Part shown: piece after piece, positions 26,287-34,668 of the stretch
Layout of the letters: every line of letters begins with the position of its first letter
Numbering within the stretch: the first letter of the stretch is position 1
Origin: Mesorhizobium amorphae
GTDB lineage: Bacteria; Pseudomonadota; Alphaproteobacteria; Rhizobiales; Rhizobiaceae
Assembly: GCF_014843845.1 (NCBI RefSeq)
Contig: NZ_JHQS01000057.1
Span: 17,170-81,169 of the forward strand
Reading direction: 5' to 3'
Length of the DNA: 64,000 nt
Made by a program: the position numbers and the translations under genes
Notes under the pieces: model-generated
What the model was told of the DNA's origin: nothing
Databases searched by the model: none
Seen by the model: the letters and a program-made list of their open reading frames with translations, nothing else

Positions 26287-26412
26287 CTGCGGAGGACGCG
26301 ATGTGGAGGTAGCCGTTATGCGCGTCTCGGTTCGGACAATACGCGACGGACGAACGGCGAAGCATCGCGAGAATATGTTGGAAATGGAACGTACCGGGAG
26401 GAGATTGTCACC

Positions 26413-27912
26413 ATGTGGTCGCCAGTGATGTCCACACTAGCAGCGGAAGCGGCGCGGCGGTTCGGCGATGCAATCGCCGTGGCTTTGCCCGGCGCGGAAA
26501 GCCTTAGCTTTCGTGAGATTGACGCCCGTGCAGGCCGCTGCGCAGGCGGATTGTCTCAACTGGGTATCGCGGCCGGCGATCGCGTTGTCCTTCATCTCGC
26601 CAATGGCTGGGAATGGATCGTCGCCTATCACGCCCTCGCGCGTATCGGCGCAGTGGTCGTACCTGCCAACATCATGCTGACGGGCGATGAGGTCGGATAC
26701 ATGGCGAATGATTCCGGTGCGAAGGCGCTGATCGCGCCGCTCGACCGGGCTGCGAAAATCTCCCGCCCGTCCGGCGCGCAGGCCATTACGCCCGGCGGAG
26801 GGGATATTGATTTCGCCGACGTGCTGAAGGGCAGTTACAACGATCCTGCCTCGTGCGAGCCTGCGGATCTGTTCACTATTGGCTATACCTCGGGCACAAC
26901 CGGCCGTCCCAAGGGTGCGATGCTGAGCCATGGCAACGTCTTCGCCAGCATGGCGCTGACGGCGACCATCCATGTCCGCCACCGCAGCGACGTGGTGCTG
27001 TCGGCACTGCCGTTGCCGCATGTCTACGGCAACATCGTGATGAACGCCGCGTTCCAGAGCGGGATGCGCCTCGTAGTCCTGCCGCGCTTCGACGCCGGCG
27101 AGGTCATGCGCCTGATCGCCGAAGAACAGGTCACGCTTTTCGAGGGCGTGCCCACCATGTACTACCAGATGCTCGCCCATCCAGACATCGCCACGGCCGA
27201 TCTGTCGAGCCTGACCCGGTGTACCGTGGGCGGGCAGACCATGCCGACGGCGAAGATGGAGGCGGTGGTCCGCCGCTTCAATTGTCCCCTGTTGGAACTG
27301 TGGGGCATGACAGAGGTGGCGGGTCCTGCGACCAGTCATTCGCCGTTCTGGCCGCCTCGGGCCGGTTCGATCGGCCTACCTTTCCCTGGTGTTGAAGCGC
27401 GCATCGCCGATCTCGATCAGCCGAAGCGGAATGCGCTACGGGGCGAGCCGGGCGAACTGATGGTCCGCGGTCCGCTGGTTATGCGGGGCTACTGGAACAA
27501 CGAGGCCGCGACGGCACAAACCATCGACGCAGACTGCTGGCTCGCCACTGGTGACATCGCCCATATGGACGAGGACGGCTACATCTTCGTCGTCGACCGC
27601 AAGAAGGACATGATCATAACCGCCGGCTACAACGTTTACCCGGCCGAGTTGGAACAGGTCGTCGCCATGCATCCGGCGGTCTCCATGGTCGCTGTGGCTG
27701 GCGTGCCAGATGAGGAGAAGGGCGAGATCGCAAAAGCGTTCGTCGTGCTGCACGCCGGCGCGAAGCTCAGCGAGGGGGACCTCCTGGACCACTGCCGGAA
27801 GTACATCGCCGCCTACAAAGCCCCACGCCTTGTCGCCTTCGTTCCGGATCTGCCGAAAACCAGCACCGGCAAGATCCTGCGCCGCAGCCTTAGGGAGCAA
27901 TCCCACAACTAA
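26413..27912 (+). CDS. class I adenylate-forming acyl-CoA ligase
   Basis: 499 residues. The ATP/AMP motif is YTSGTTGRPKGAM, the A5 motif is LWGMTEVAG, followed by WLATGDIAHMDEDGY and VVDRKKDMIITAGYNVYP, and the C-terminal catalytic Lys lies in KTSTGKILRRSL. It is full length for short/medium-chain or aryl acyl-CoA synthetases. GGGAGGAG precedes the start. It may activate the acid left by amine oxidation, but the acyl substrate is not predictable. Confidence 0.85.
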   Translation: MWSPVMSTLAAEAARRFGDAIAVALPGAESLSFREIDARAGRCAGGLSQLGIAAGDRVVLHLANGWEWIVAYHALARIGAVVVPANIMLTGDEVGYMANDSGAKALIAPLDRAAKISRPSGAQAITPGGGDIDFADVLKGSYNDPASCEPADLFTIGYTSGTTGRPKGAMLSHGNVFASMALTATIHVRHRSDVVLSALPLPHVYGNIVMNAAFQSGMRLVVLPRFDAGEVMRLIAEEQVTLFEGVPTMYYQMLAHPDIATADLSSLTRCTVGGQTMPTAKMEAVVRRFNCPLLELWGMTEVAGPATSHSPFWPPRAGSIGLPFPGVEARIADLDQPKRNALRGEPGELMVRGPLVMRGYWNNEAATAQTIDADCWLATGDIAHMDEDGYIFVVDRKKDMIITAGYNVYPAELEQVVAMHPAVSMVAVAGVPDEEKGEIAKAFVVLHAGAKLSEGDLLDHCRKYIAAYKAPRLVAFVPDLPKTSTGKILRRSLREQSHN

Positions 27913-27995
27913 TCTGGCCAAACGGCCTGATGGAGGAGAAGAAGGGCAAAGGACTTAGCAGGACATCGCAGACTAAAGGAACGAATGTCGATCGA

Positions 27996-29015
27996 ATGTC
28001 CAGAATGCTGAAGCTTGCCGCCGCCGTGAGCGTCATAACGTTGTTTCCCGCTGCCCTTGCCACCGCCTCGGCCGAGAATCTGAAGGTCGTCGCCAGCTTC
28101 TCGATCATCGCCGACTTCGCCAAAAATGTCGGCGGCGATCGCGTGACGATCACCACGCTGGTCGGGCCGAACGGCGACGCCCATGTCTATGAACCGAAGC
28201 CCGCTGACGCGGCTGCGTTCGGCGCCGCCGATGTGGTACTGGTCAACGGTCTCCAGTTCGAGGGCTTTTTGCAGCGTCTCGTGGAAGCGAGCGGCACCAA
28301 GGCGCCGATTGTGGAACTGACGAAGGGTGGCGAGGTGTTGAAGAACGCCGAGGAAGAGCATCACCACGATGAAGCCGCTGAAGGCGAGCAGAAGCATGAG
28401 CATGAAGCGGCTGAAGCGGAACCCGATCAGCACGCCGAGGAGGGCCACGAGCAGGCTAACGAAGAAGCTCACCATGACCATGGTGAATTCGATCCGCATG
28501 CCTGGCAGTCGGTCCACAATGCCGAGACCTATGTGAAGAACATCGCCGACGCTTTCTGCGCCGCTGATGCAGCCGGCTGTGACACCTACAAGGCCAATGC
28601 CGAGGCCTATGGCGAGAAGCTCGAGGCGCTCGAAGCGGAGATCAAGTCGGCCGTAGCCGAGATCCCCGAAGACAAGCGCGTCATCATCACCTCGCACGAT
28701 GCCTTCAAATATTTCGAGCACGAATACGGCCTGAAGTTCCTCGCGCCGGAAGGCGTCTCCACGGAATCGGAAGCCTCGGCAGCAGACGTCGCTGCCCTGA
28801 TCAAGCAGATCAAGGAAGACAAGGCCTCGGCGATCTTCGTCGAAAGCATCAGTAATCCGCGCCTGATCGAGCAGATCGCCAGCGAGACGGGCCTGAAAGT
28901 GGGCGGTGAACTCTATTCCGATGCGCTGTCGGACGAGGGCGGTCCGGCTTCGACGTATATCGACATGATCAAGCACAATGTGAGCACGATCAAAGGCGCT
29001 ATCCTCGGAAGCTGA
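27996..29015 (+). CDS. znuA: zinc ABC transporter substrate-binding protein ZnuA
   Basis: 339 residues from MSRMLKLAAAVSVITLF, a signal peptide ending near ASA. Zinc ligands are seen as His in GPNGDAHVYEP, His in FDPHAWQ, His in ITSHDAFKYF and the late Asp in GELYSDALS. A long acidic, His-rich loop (EEEHHHDEAAEG … EEAHHDHGEFD, about residues 110-145) is characteristic of ZnuA. No znuB or znuC lies beside it. The only ribosome-like site, AAAGGA, is 15 bp upstream, so the start is not certain. Confidence 0.9.
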   Translation: MSRMLKLAAAVSVITLFPAALATASAENLKVVASFSIIADFAKNVGGDRVTITTLVGPNGDAHVYEPKPADAAAFGAADVVLVNGLQFEGFLQRLVEASGTKAPIVELTKGGEVLKNAEEEHHHDEAAEGEQKHEHEAAEAEPDQHAEEGHEQANEEAHHDHGEFDPHAWQSVHNAETYVKNIADAFCAADAAGCDTYKANAEAYGEKLEALEAEIKSAVAEIPEDKRVIITSHDAFKYFEHEYGLKFLAPEGVSTESEASAADVAALIKQIKEDKASAIFVESISNPRLIEQIASETGLKVGGELYSDALSDEGGPASTYIDMIKHNVSTIKGAILGS

Positions 29016-29035
29016 GCATCCAGGACGTCCCGAAG

Positions 29036-29056
29036 AGGCGGAGCAATCCGCCTTTT
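29036..29056 (+). terminator. rho-independent terminator after znuA
   Basis: A perfect 7-bp stem AGGCGGA / TCCGCCT with a GCAA tetraloop, directly followed by a run of Ts, 20 bp after the znuA stop. Confidence 0.8.
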
Positions 29057-29071
29057 ATTTGGGTTTGCCAC

Positions 29072-29084
29072 GTTATGTAATAAC
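29072..29084. promoter_or_regulatory. Zur-box-like dyad GTTATGTAATAAC
   Basis: An AT-rich dyad (GTTAT / ATAAC, 3-bp centre) lies 16 bp after the znuA terminator. Alphaproteobacterial Zur boxes are built on GTTAT…ATAAC half-sites. It is not upstream of znuA but just before a 39-codon ORF (29085-29204), so the regulated gene may have been lost. Confidence 0.4.
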
Positions 29085-29444
29085 ATGTTCGATGGCCCGC
29101 CCTCGCAGATGTTGAACGCCAAAAGTTCGGTCACCGGACCTTTCATGGCACGGTATCTGGACGCTGCGGACGGATCTGCAGCCGGGATCACACCTGACGG
29201 TTGAGTCGCTGCCGCTACCTGCGTCCGACCAGCTCCGATGTTGCCCACCCTGGAAATTCCGTTCGATCGCCAGTGGCGATCTCGATTCCGAAAGGGCCCG
29301 CCATTGCGACCAGCCTGCGGGCGAGATGGTCATTGCATCATCAACGTCTAAACTCAGGATGCCCCATGCTTGGAATTGTTCGGTATTTGACCCACCGCAG
29401 GTTCGCCGGCCGCGTTTCAGATAAACACCACATTCACCACCCGC
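29085..29444. other. no intact gene; short ORF after the Zur-like box
   Basis: A 39-codon reading from ATG 29085 (MFDGPPSQML … SSVTGPFMARYLDAADG) faintly recalls the C-terminal S.TG…YL motif of UvrA-like ATPases. It is too short to trust. The rest shows nothing recognisable. Confidence 0.25.
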
Positions 29445-30086
29445 TCAAAGAACGCTCTTTTCAGAACCATAAGGTTTGGCAATGCGGACCATGCCTTTGG
29501 TCCGAAGGCGCTGATGTAAATAGAAAAGCGTCATCAACCCGGTCGTTGTTCCAGCACCAAGACACAGCGCGAGCATTAAGTCTGCACCGACACGTAACGC
29601 AAGCAGAGTAACGCCCGCCGCAGCGACGAGAGCATTTACGAATGCGATCATAGTCGCGGCAGTAGTCAGGTATGCCAGGAGTGGCCCAGTACGAAGCGAC
29701 GGTTCGGCGTCGTTTTCAGGCCAGCGACCGAATTCTTTGGAAAACTGAAAGGCAGCTTCGTCGTCCAAAGTTCGATAATAGGCTCTGATCCGGGCAATTC
29801 CGATATGGGCCTGCATGTTCTCAGCGGCGATGTCGACCAACCTTAAGACGGTAAAGGTACCCAGCAAAAAGATCGATGGCAGCACAACCGCGACAAACGG
29901 CAGGAAGAATTCAGAGGACTGCGTAACAAAGCCTGTCGCCACCAGAGCGCTCGACAGAGACATGATGTAGATGCTCGTTCGCGACGCCATTTCGCTTATG
30001 GATGTGCTGATTGCTGTTTGCTGCACGAAATGTTCTGTCGTGAGGGCAGTGAGAAGCGCAGTGTTGAGTGTCGGCGTGTCAGCCAT
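29445..30086 (-). CDS. hypothetical four-helix membrane protein
   Basis: 213 residues. After a polar N terminus (TALTTEHFVQQTAISTSISEMASRTS) come two membrane segments (IYIMSLSSALVATGFV and FFLPFVAVVLPSIFLLGTFTVL), a cytoplasmic loop with RIRAYYRTLDDEAAFQF, and two more segments. The N-terminal pattern E.F..QTA.S.SI.E…R.S recalls uncharacterised membrane proteins of soil bacteria. No enzymatic motif. It stands alone among remnants, and function is unknown. Confidence 0.6.
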   Translation of the reverse strand: MADTPTLNTALLTALTTEHFVQQTAISTSISEMASRTSIYIMSLSSALVATGFVTQSSEFFLPFVAVVLPSIFLLGTFTVLRLVDIAAENMQAHIGIARIRAYYRTLDDEAAFQFSKEFGRWPENDAEPSLRTGPLLAYLTTAATMIAFVNALVAAAGVTLLALRVGADLMLALCLGAGTTTGLMTLFYLHQRLRTKGMVRIAKPYGSEKSVL

Positions 30087-30220
30087 GGAATATATTCCCT
30101 ATCAATTGCCCTGGATCAGTTACGGTCTCGTTTGACTTTGCCAGTGGCGCCGCCTCCGCTATAAGCCATTGCCCGTACGCCGCCATACAGTTGCTGGCCG
30201 ACCTTTGATACCCGAATGGT

Positions 30221-30447
30221 TTGCGCTTAAGGCAAGGCATCATTTTGGGGGCGGAAGGAGTTGCGCTGGGTTGCGCGGGCATGGCTGAGTTTGCCTCCGC
30301 CCTCAAGCGCAAGCACGATATTCCCGTGGTGGACGGAGTCGGCGCTGCAGTCGGTCTTGCGAAGACCCTGATACGTTGCGGTCTCGTGCTTTCCAAACTG
30401 GCGTGTGGGCCATGCCGGCGCGCGCAAAGGAATTGGACAGGTTCTAA
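30221..30447 (+). pseudogene. hydantoin/Asp-Glu racemase C-terminal remnant
   Basis: Reads GAEGVALGCAGMAEFASALKRKHDIPVVDGVGAAVGLAKTLI. This is the conserved C-terminal half of hydantoin racemase and related Asp/Glu racemases, including the catalytic Cys in LGCAGM. After about 50 residues the ending continues in another frame (PRAKELDRF-like, stop TAA 30445-30447). The N-terminal half is absent. Confidence 0.7.
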
Positions 30448-30849
30448 TGACCCGGAACGATACGGAAAGACTTCTGATTTCGGCCCACGAAAAGAGAACG
30501 AAATCACCGTCGTGCCAAATCCTCGGAGTTCACCATGACCATTGATTTTGCAACGAAACAATGCGCTATTGGAGCGGAGACGGTACTTTTCGAGACGACT
30601 TGGGCGCGCGGTCGAACGCCGCAAAGTGCAAAAACGCCCGATTGTCCCCGATAGTTGTTGAAACCTCAAAATATTTTTTGCGGCGCTTTTCCCTTTAAAA
30701 TCAAAAGCGTAACTTTTTGACGGATCATGCGTCGGCTTTCAATGCCGCAAGCAAGAAAAACCTAGCTAAATCAATGGCCTAGCTAGGTTAAAAACAATTG
30801 AATGGAGTAGGCGGAAGCACTGCGAAATTCGGCGAAACGGCCATTTTAG
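30448..30849. other. AT-richer spacer without a gene
   Basis: A long minus-strand ORF (30079-30669) covers part of this but is Arg/Ser-rich and antisense to the racemase remnant, so I do not accept it. The stretch from 30660 is AT-rich and holds the inverted repeat at 30759-30789. Confidence 0.4.
30759..30789. repeat. inverted repeat AACCTAGCTA … TAGCTAGGTT
   Basis: Two perfect 10-bp arms (30759-30768, 30780-30789) with an 11-bp spacer. A further copy of TAGCTAGGT stands at 30847-30855, next to the end of the Gfo/Idh remnant. It could be a protein-binding site or a relic of a transposon end. Confidence 0.55.
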
Positions 30850-31035
30850 CTAGGTCGGCAGCGCGAATTCACTGGCGAGTTCGATGGCACGGCCTTCGCG
30901 GGCCGATGTTTGAGCAGCGAGGCCCATGACGACGGCCCACCAGCCGTCTTGCAGCGTCACCTCCACCTTGCCTTGTCCGCGCACCGCAGCAGTGAAGCGG
31001 GCATGCTCGAAATAGGTCGAGCCGTTGTGGTCGCC
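30850..31035 (-). pseudogene. Gfo/Idh/MocA oxidoreductase, C-terminal fragment
   Basis: The minus strand reads GSTYFEHARFTAAVRGQGKVEVTLQDGWWAVVMGLAAQTSAREGRAIEL. This is the final helix region of Gfo/Idh/MocA-family sugar dehydrogenases (STYF.H..F..A.RG..PVEV…DGL.AV.MGLAAQ.S...G..V.L). The NAD domain is missing. It is joined directly to the end of a transposase remnant. Confidence 0.65.
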
Positions 31036-32496
31036 TGCCTCGAGGCAGGGTCGATCGGGACTTCCAGTATCCGCGGTCCCGGCGGATTGCGCGGACTGAC
31101 GATGATCTGCGGCAACGGGGCGACGCCCAGGTGCCGCGGCCAGAAGCGACCCGGTCCGGGCACAAGGCATTCGATCTTTCCATTACTACCGACGGCGCAA
31201 AGTTCCTCCTGGTAGCGGCTGCCCTCGGCGAACATGCACAGTTCTATCGGCGGCCAGGGCGGGAGACCAGTAGCGGATGTTGAAAAGATGGATGCCGGTC
31301 GGGCGCAACGTTCTCTCTGCCTCCGGTAGGAAGGAGATCCAGAATTGCATACGATCGTTCGGCAGGCGCAATACCAACTCGCTCTCCTGCTGCCGCCAGA
31401 CCGCAATCGGTGGCCGACGGAGTGCACCATGGATAGATGATGGTATTGCCCAACGATCTCGAGTGCGATGTAGCGCTCAAGCTCTCGAAGCGTCAGTGTC
31501 GCATGGCGTTTGGCATCGTACTCGCGCCGTTCCTCGATGTTGCTCGAGGTCGATCCTGGCAGCAGGCGAACCGCGCCCATCTGCGTGCCAATCAACCGTT
31601 CGATGTGGCCGCCGAAATGGGGCGTCCCCGGCGGACGCCAATCGATCTGTATGCCGTTGTCCCGGCAAGCACGTTCGAATGCATGACTACGAAAATCCGC
31701 GCCGTTGTCGACATGTATCGTTCCCGGCAAACCGGCCACGCTTCATGGATACCCCTCTCCTGCAACCATGGGGTCTTGTCGAACACGGAGTGCAGTATGC
31801 ATAGGCTTGTCGATAGTCGCGAGGGCGCTCCATGGTCAGATAGAGGCCCGTCACCATCCGAGAAAAGATGTCCAACGCTAGTGTCAGCCAAGGCCGTCCG
31901 AGCGGCTGACGCGTGTCTTCGTCGACAACGAATACGTCAACTTTGGTATGATCGATTTGAACAAGCTCAAGCGGCCGCGACGCCGAAAGGGCACCTGGCG
32001 TGGCCGTTGTAGCTTTGATGACCTCGCTCTCGCCGCGCTTACGCCCCCTCACCCGTAGATCGACCTCTTCAACCCGGGATTTGATAGTGCGCCAGTTTGG
32101 TGGAGCAAGGCCGGCCGCTGCGCAGGCGATTTGGACCTGGCGAACCAGCTGCGCGAAGGACGGGCGTGTCGGCTTGAGATAAAAGCCTTCAATCGTTCGT
32201 CGCACGAGGGCTTCTCGATCTTTGTTGAGGGCGCGATGTCCCTGGCGCCGACCGCGCTTTCGGTCCATCAGTGAACTTACAGTGCCACCCGCTCGAAACA
32301 GCCTGATCATCCTGTAGAGAGTGGCCCGGCTGAGGTCCAGTTCCCACGCCAGATCCGCTACAGCCTGCCCACTCAGACCTTTTGGATAGCGCTCCACGAG
32401 CTTGCGGATTGCCTCTTCGCGCCGGCACGCCTCGTTCCAACGCGCTCGGTCTCCGTAATCATCATTGGTGTCGTCGCCCATGCCGCCTGCGAACAA
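31036..32496 (-). pseudogene. Mu/TniA-type transposase, frameshifted
   Basis: The N-terminal part (to about 31690) has an HTH (GLSGQAVADLAWELDLSRATLYRMI), a linker and the first catalytic Asp in QIDHTKVDVFVVDEDTRQPLGRP. A frame change near 31740 leads to HVDNGADFRSHAFERACRDNGIQI and GGHIERLIGTQM, with the second Asp and final Glu of the DDE set. A further shift near 31390 leads to a Mu-C-like tail (ITFLPEAERTLRPTGIHLF-type). The DDE residues survive but are split among frames, so it is inactive. It is related in type, though not in position, to the TniB-like ATPase at 11257. Confidence 0.8.
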
Positions 32497-32519
32497 TTCA
32501 AGCTAACGTTATACCGTCA

Positions 32520-32628
32520 GAATCTCACAATAACTGCAGCGGGCCAAGCGCGAATCTCAAATCAAATGCAAATTCTCAATTTAAGTACAAGGCTAAGGGC
32601 TTGATATCATTAGGCGAGAAGTCTCACC
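32520..32628. repeat. four TCTCA-containing repeats at a transposon end
   Basis: TCTCA occurs at 32523, 32555, 32574 and 32622, mostly inside (A/G)AATCTCA-like units, in AT-rich DNA just upstream of the transposase start. Mu/Tn7-type transposons carry several transposase-binding repeats at each end, so this may be the left end. The far end was not found. Confidence 0.4.
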
Positions 32629-32629
32629 T

Positions 32630-33280
32630 TTAATTACAGCGCGACACGCCCTTTGCCGCCAGCCAGATAGCCGTGTTCTCGGGAGATTCGCCCGGCGTAT
32701 GGATAAGCTGCATCTCGGCGCCCGCCACCTCAATCGTCAAGCTCTCGCCGCTGAAGGTGCGCGTCGGCGGCAGGTAGCCTTCCCGCGTGTGCGGCGTCAC
32801 CCGACCGTATTCGATTTGGGTGCCGGCATTGATGAACAGTTCGTCGGGCAGCTTTGTGCCAAATGCATCGCCGCCGTCGCGCTGGCCTCTGCCGAGCTCT
32901 GGACCGGCTTCCACCAGCGTCTGGTGACTATAGATTTCGGGGTTGTCATTTCCGGAAAACACATTCGCGCCGCCGGAATGGTCGGGGTGATTGTGCGTGT
33001 AGAGAATTGCTCGCACGGGCCGCACCAGGCGATCCCCGAATGCACCTATGATGGCCTTCGCGTCGACAGGGTTTGCGGACGTATCGACAATGATCGAGCC
33101 ATTGTCGCCCTGGATAAGCGTGACATTGCTCGCCGAATAGCCGACGGCCGCAAAGACGCCGTCGGTGATTTGAATGACTTCCTTCCGGAACTCGGCGGAA
33201 CTCGCGCGGAGTTGCTCACGGCCGGCAAAATCGTCTGCGTAGGCGGGCGCCGATTGATCTAGAGCCGATCCAACCACCAT
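32630..33280 (-). pseudogene. alkyl/aryl-sulfatase (MBL fold), C-terminally truncated
   Basis: From ATG 33280 it reads a beta-lactamase-fold domain: EFRKEVIQITDGVFAAVGY, IIVDTSANP, the metal motif THNHPDHSGGANVF, EIYSHQTLV and IHTPGESPENTAIWL. This matches the N-terminal ~210 residues of alkylsulfatases, which normally exceed 600. The frame ends where the putative transposon end begins. The same frame continues upstream into the LivF remnant, so the longer ORF is a fusion created by deletion. Confidence 0.7.
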
Positions 33281-33304
33281 AGCTAATCCTCGCACCTCCA
33301 CCAT

Positions 33305-33977
33305 AAATACTCCGCCGCTGACCATGATGGCGACATGGTTCGACACGGCGGTCGCCACGCCGATGTTCTGCTCGATTACCAGTACCGCCATCTCGCCTTC
33401 GGCGGCAAGGTTGACCAGCATCTGCTCGACCTGGTCGACGATGATCGGCGCCGGGCCCTCGGTCGGCTCGTCCATGACCAGCCAGCTTCGGGTCGCTAAG
33501 CAGCGCGCGCGAAATCGCCAGCATCTGCTGTTCGCCACCCGACAGCTGCGAGCCGCCATTGGTGCGGCGTTCCGCCAGGCGCGGAAAGGTCTGGTAGACG
33601 CGCTCGACGGTCCAGCTGGCATCGCGCCGATTGCCGGCGGCAAGCCGCAAATGCTCGTCGACCGTCAGGCTCGGCCAGACGCGGCGCCCTTGCGGGACGT
33701 AGCCGACGCCGAGTCGGTGGATCTCGTGTGGCTCGAGTGCTGATATCTCGCGACCATCCACGCGGATCGAGCCGGAGCGTGCTCGCTTCAAGCCGACGAT
33801 GGTGTTGCAGAGCGTCGACTTGCCCATGCCGTTGCGGCCGACCACCGAAAGCACGCCGCTCTCCAGCGTCAGCGAAACACCCTGCAGGGCATGGCTTTCG
33901 TCGTAGAAGACCTGCAGGTCGTCTATCCTGAGGATGGCCTTGGTCGGTTTATCGGAAGAGGCTGGGCGCTCAGCCAT
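33305..33977 (-). pseudogene. LivF-like ATP-binding protein, frameshifted and truncated
   Basis: From ATG 33977 (MAERPASSDKPTKAILRIDD) it has Walker A GRNGMGKST, VPQGRRVWPSLTV and LSGGEQQMLAISRAL. An extra G near 33482 then shifts the frame, and Walker B (VMDEPTEGPAPIIVDQVE) and the H-loop (VLVIEQN) follow in the new frame. The end after IMVSGG is missing and joins the sulfatase. It is a distinct copy from the intact transporter at 9116. Confidence 0.75.
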
Positions 33978-34245
33978 GCTTGCCCCCGAGATAGTTTTCC
34001 TGGACCTCGGATCGGCTTCGATCTCTTGCGGCGTGCCTTCCTTGAACAGGCGGCCATTGTGCATCATCGAGACATACTCCGACACACGCAGCGCGACATC
34101 GAGATCGTGTTCGATGATGATGTAGCCGATATGCTTGGGCAGCGCGTTGAGGATGGCGACGAGGTCGCGGCGCTCGGTCGGCGAAAGTCCTGCCGCCGGC
34201 TCGTCGAACAGGATGAAGCGCGGTGCGCCTGTCTGGAAACGCGCC
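33970..34245 (-). pseudogene. LivG-like ATP-binding protein, C-terminal remnant
   Basis: Reads FDEPAAGLSPTERRDLVAIL, IIIEHDLDVALRVSEYVSMMHNGRLFKEGTP, i.e. Walker B, H-loop and C-terminus of LivG. A one-base change near the end puts the expected YLGGKHG ending and its TGA (33970-33972) out of frame. The N-terminal two thirds are absent beyond 34246. Confidence 0.7.
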
Positions 34246-34668
34246 GGACCCTATGACCTACTCCCAGGGCTGCCGACTGATCGCATGAACGAGGCGGTCG
34301 TGCAGTTCGTGCATGAGCGGCGGTCAACTGGCCACTCTACGATCCGGCGAGGCGGACGACCGCTCTGATCGGCGAACGGCTTGTGCTGTCGGAAGACCCC
34401 GGCAGGATAATGTTCGGGTTGCTCGACGGGCAGGACGCATCAGTCGACAAGGCACGAAACGGCGGCGAAAGGTGCTGCCATGACGGGTCGGAATCGCCTT
34501 GCGCGCAACCGAACGCCCGGGTGCAGCGTGTTGGCGCCGCGACAGTTCGCTTGACGAATATGACCCGCGCGGAGGGCTGCAGGAGCGCGGTCCTGAGACA
34601 GTCCAGCCGCCGCTCCAATAAAAGGCGGCGGCTCGACCTGGGTGATTCAGCTGGGAATCGTGGCTTAC
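34246..34668. other. deletion scar region without a recognised gene
   Basis: Short ORFs on the plus strand show no family motif. The region separates the truncated LivG remnant from the intact malonate locus. Confidence 0.4.

Noticed and set aside
30079..30669. 196-codon minus-strand ORF
   Set aside because: Arg/Ser/Pro-rich and antisense to the recognisable hydantoin racemase remnant.
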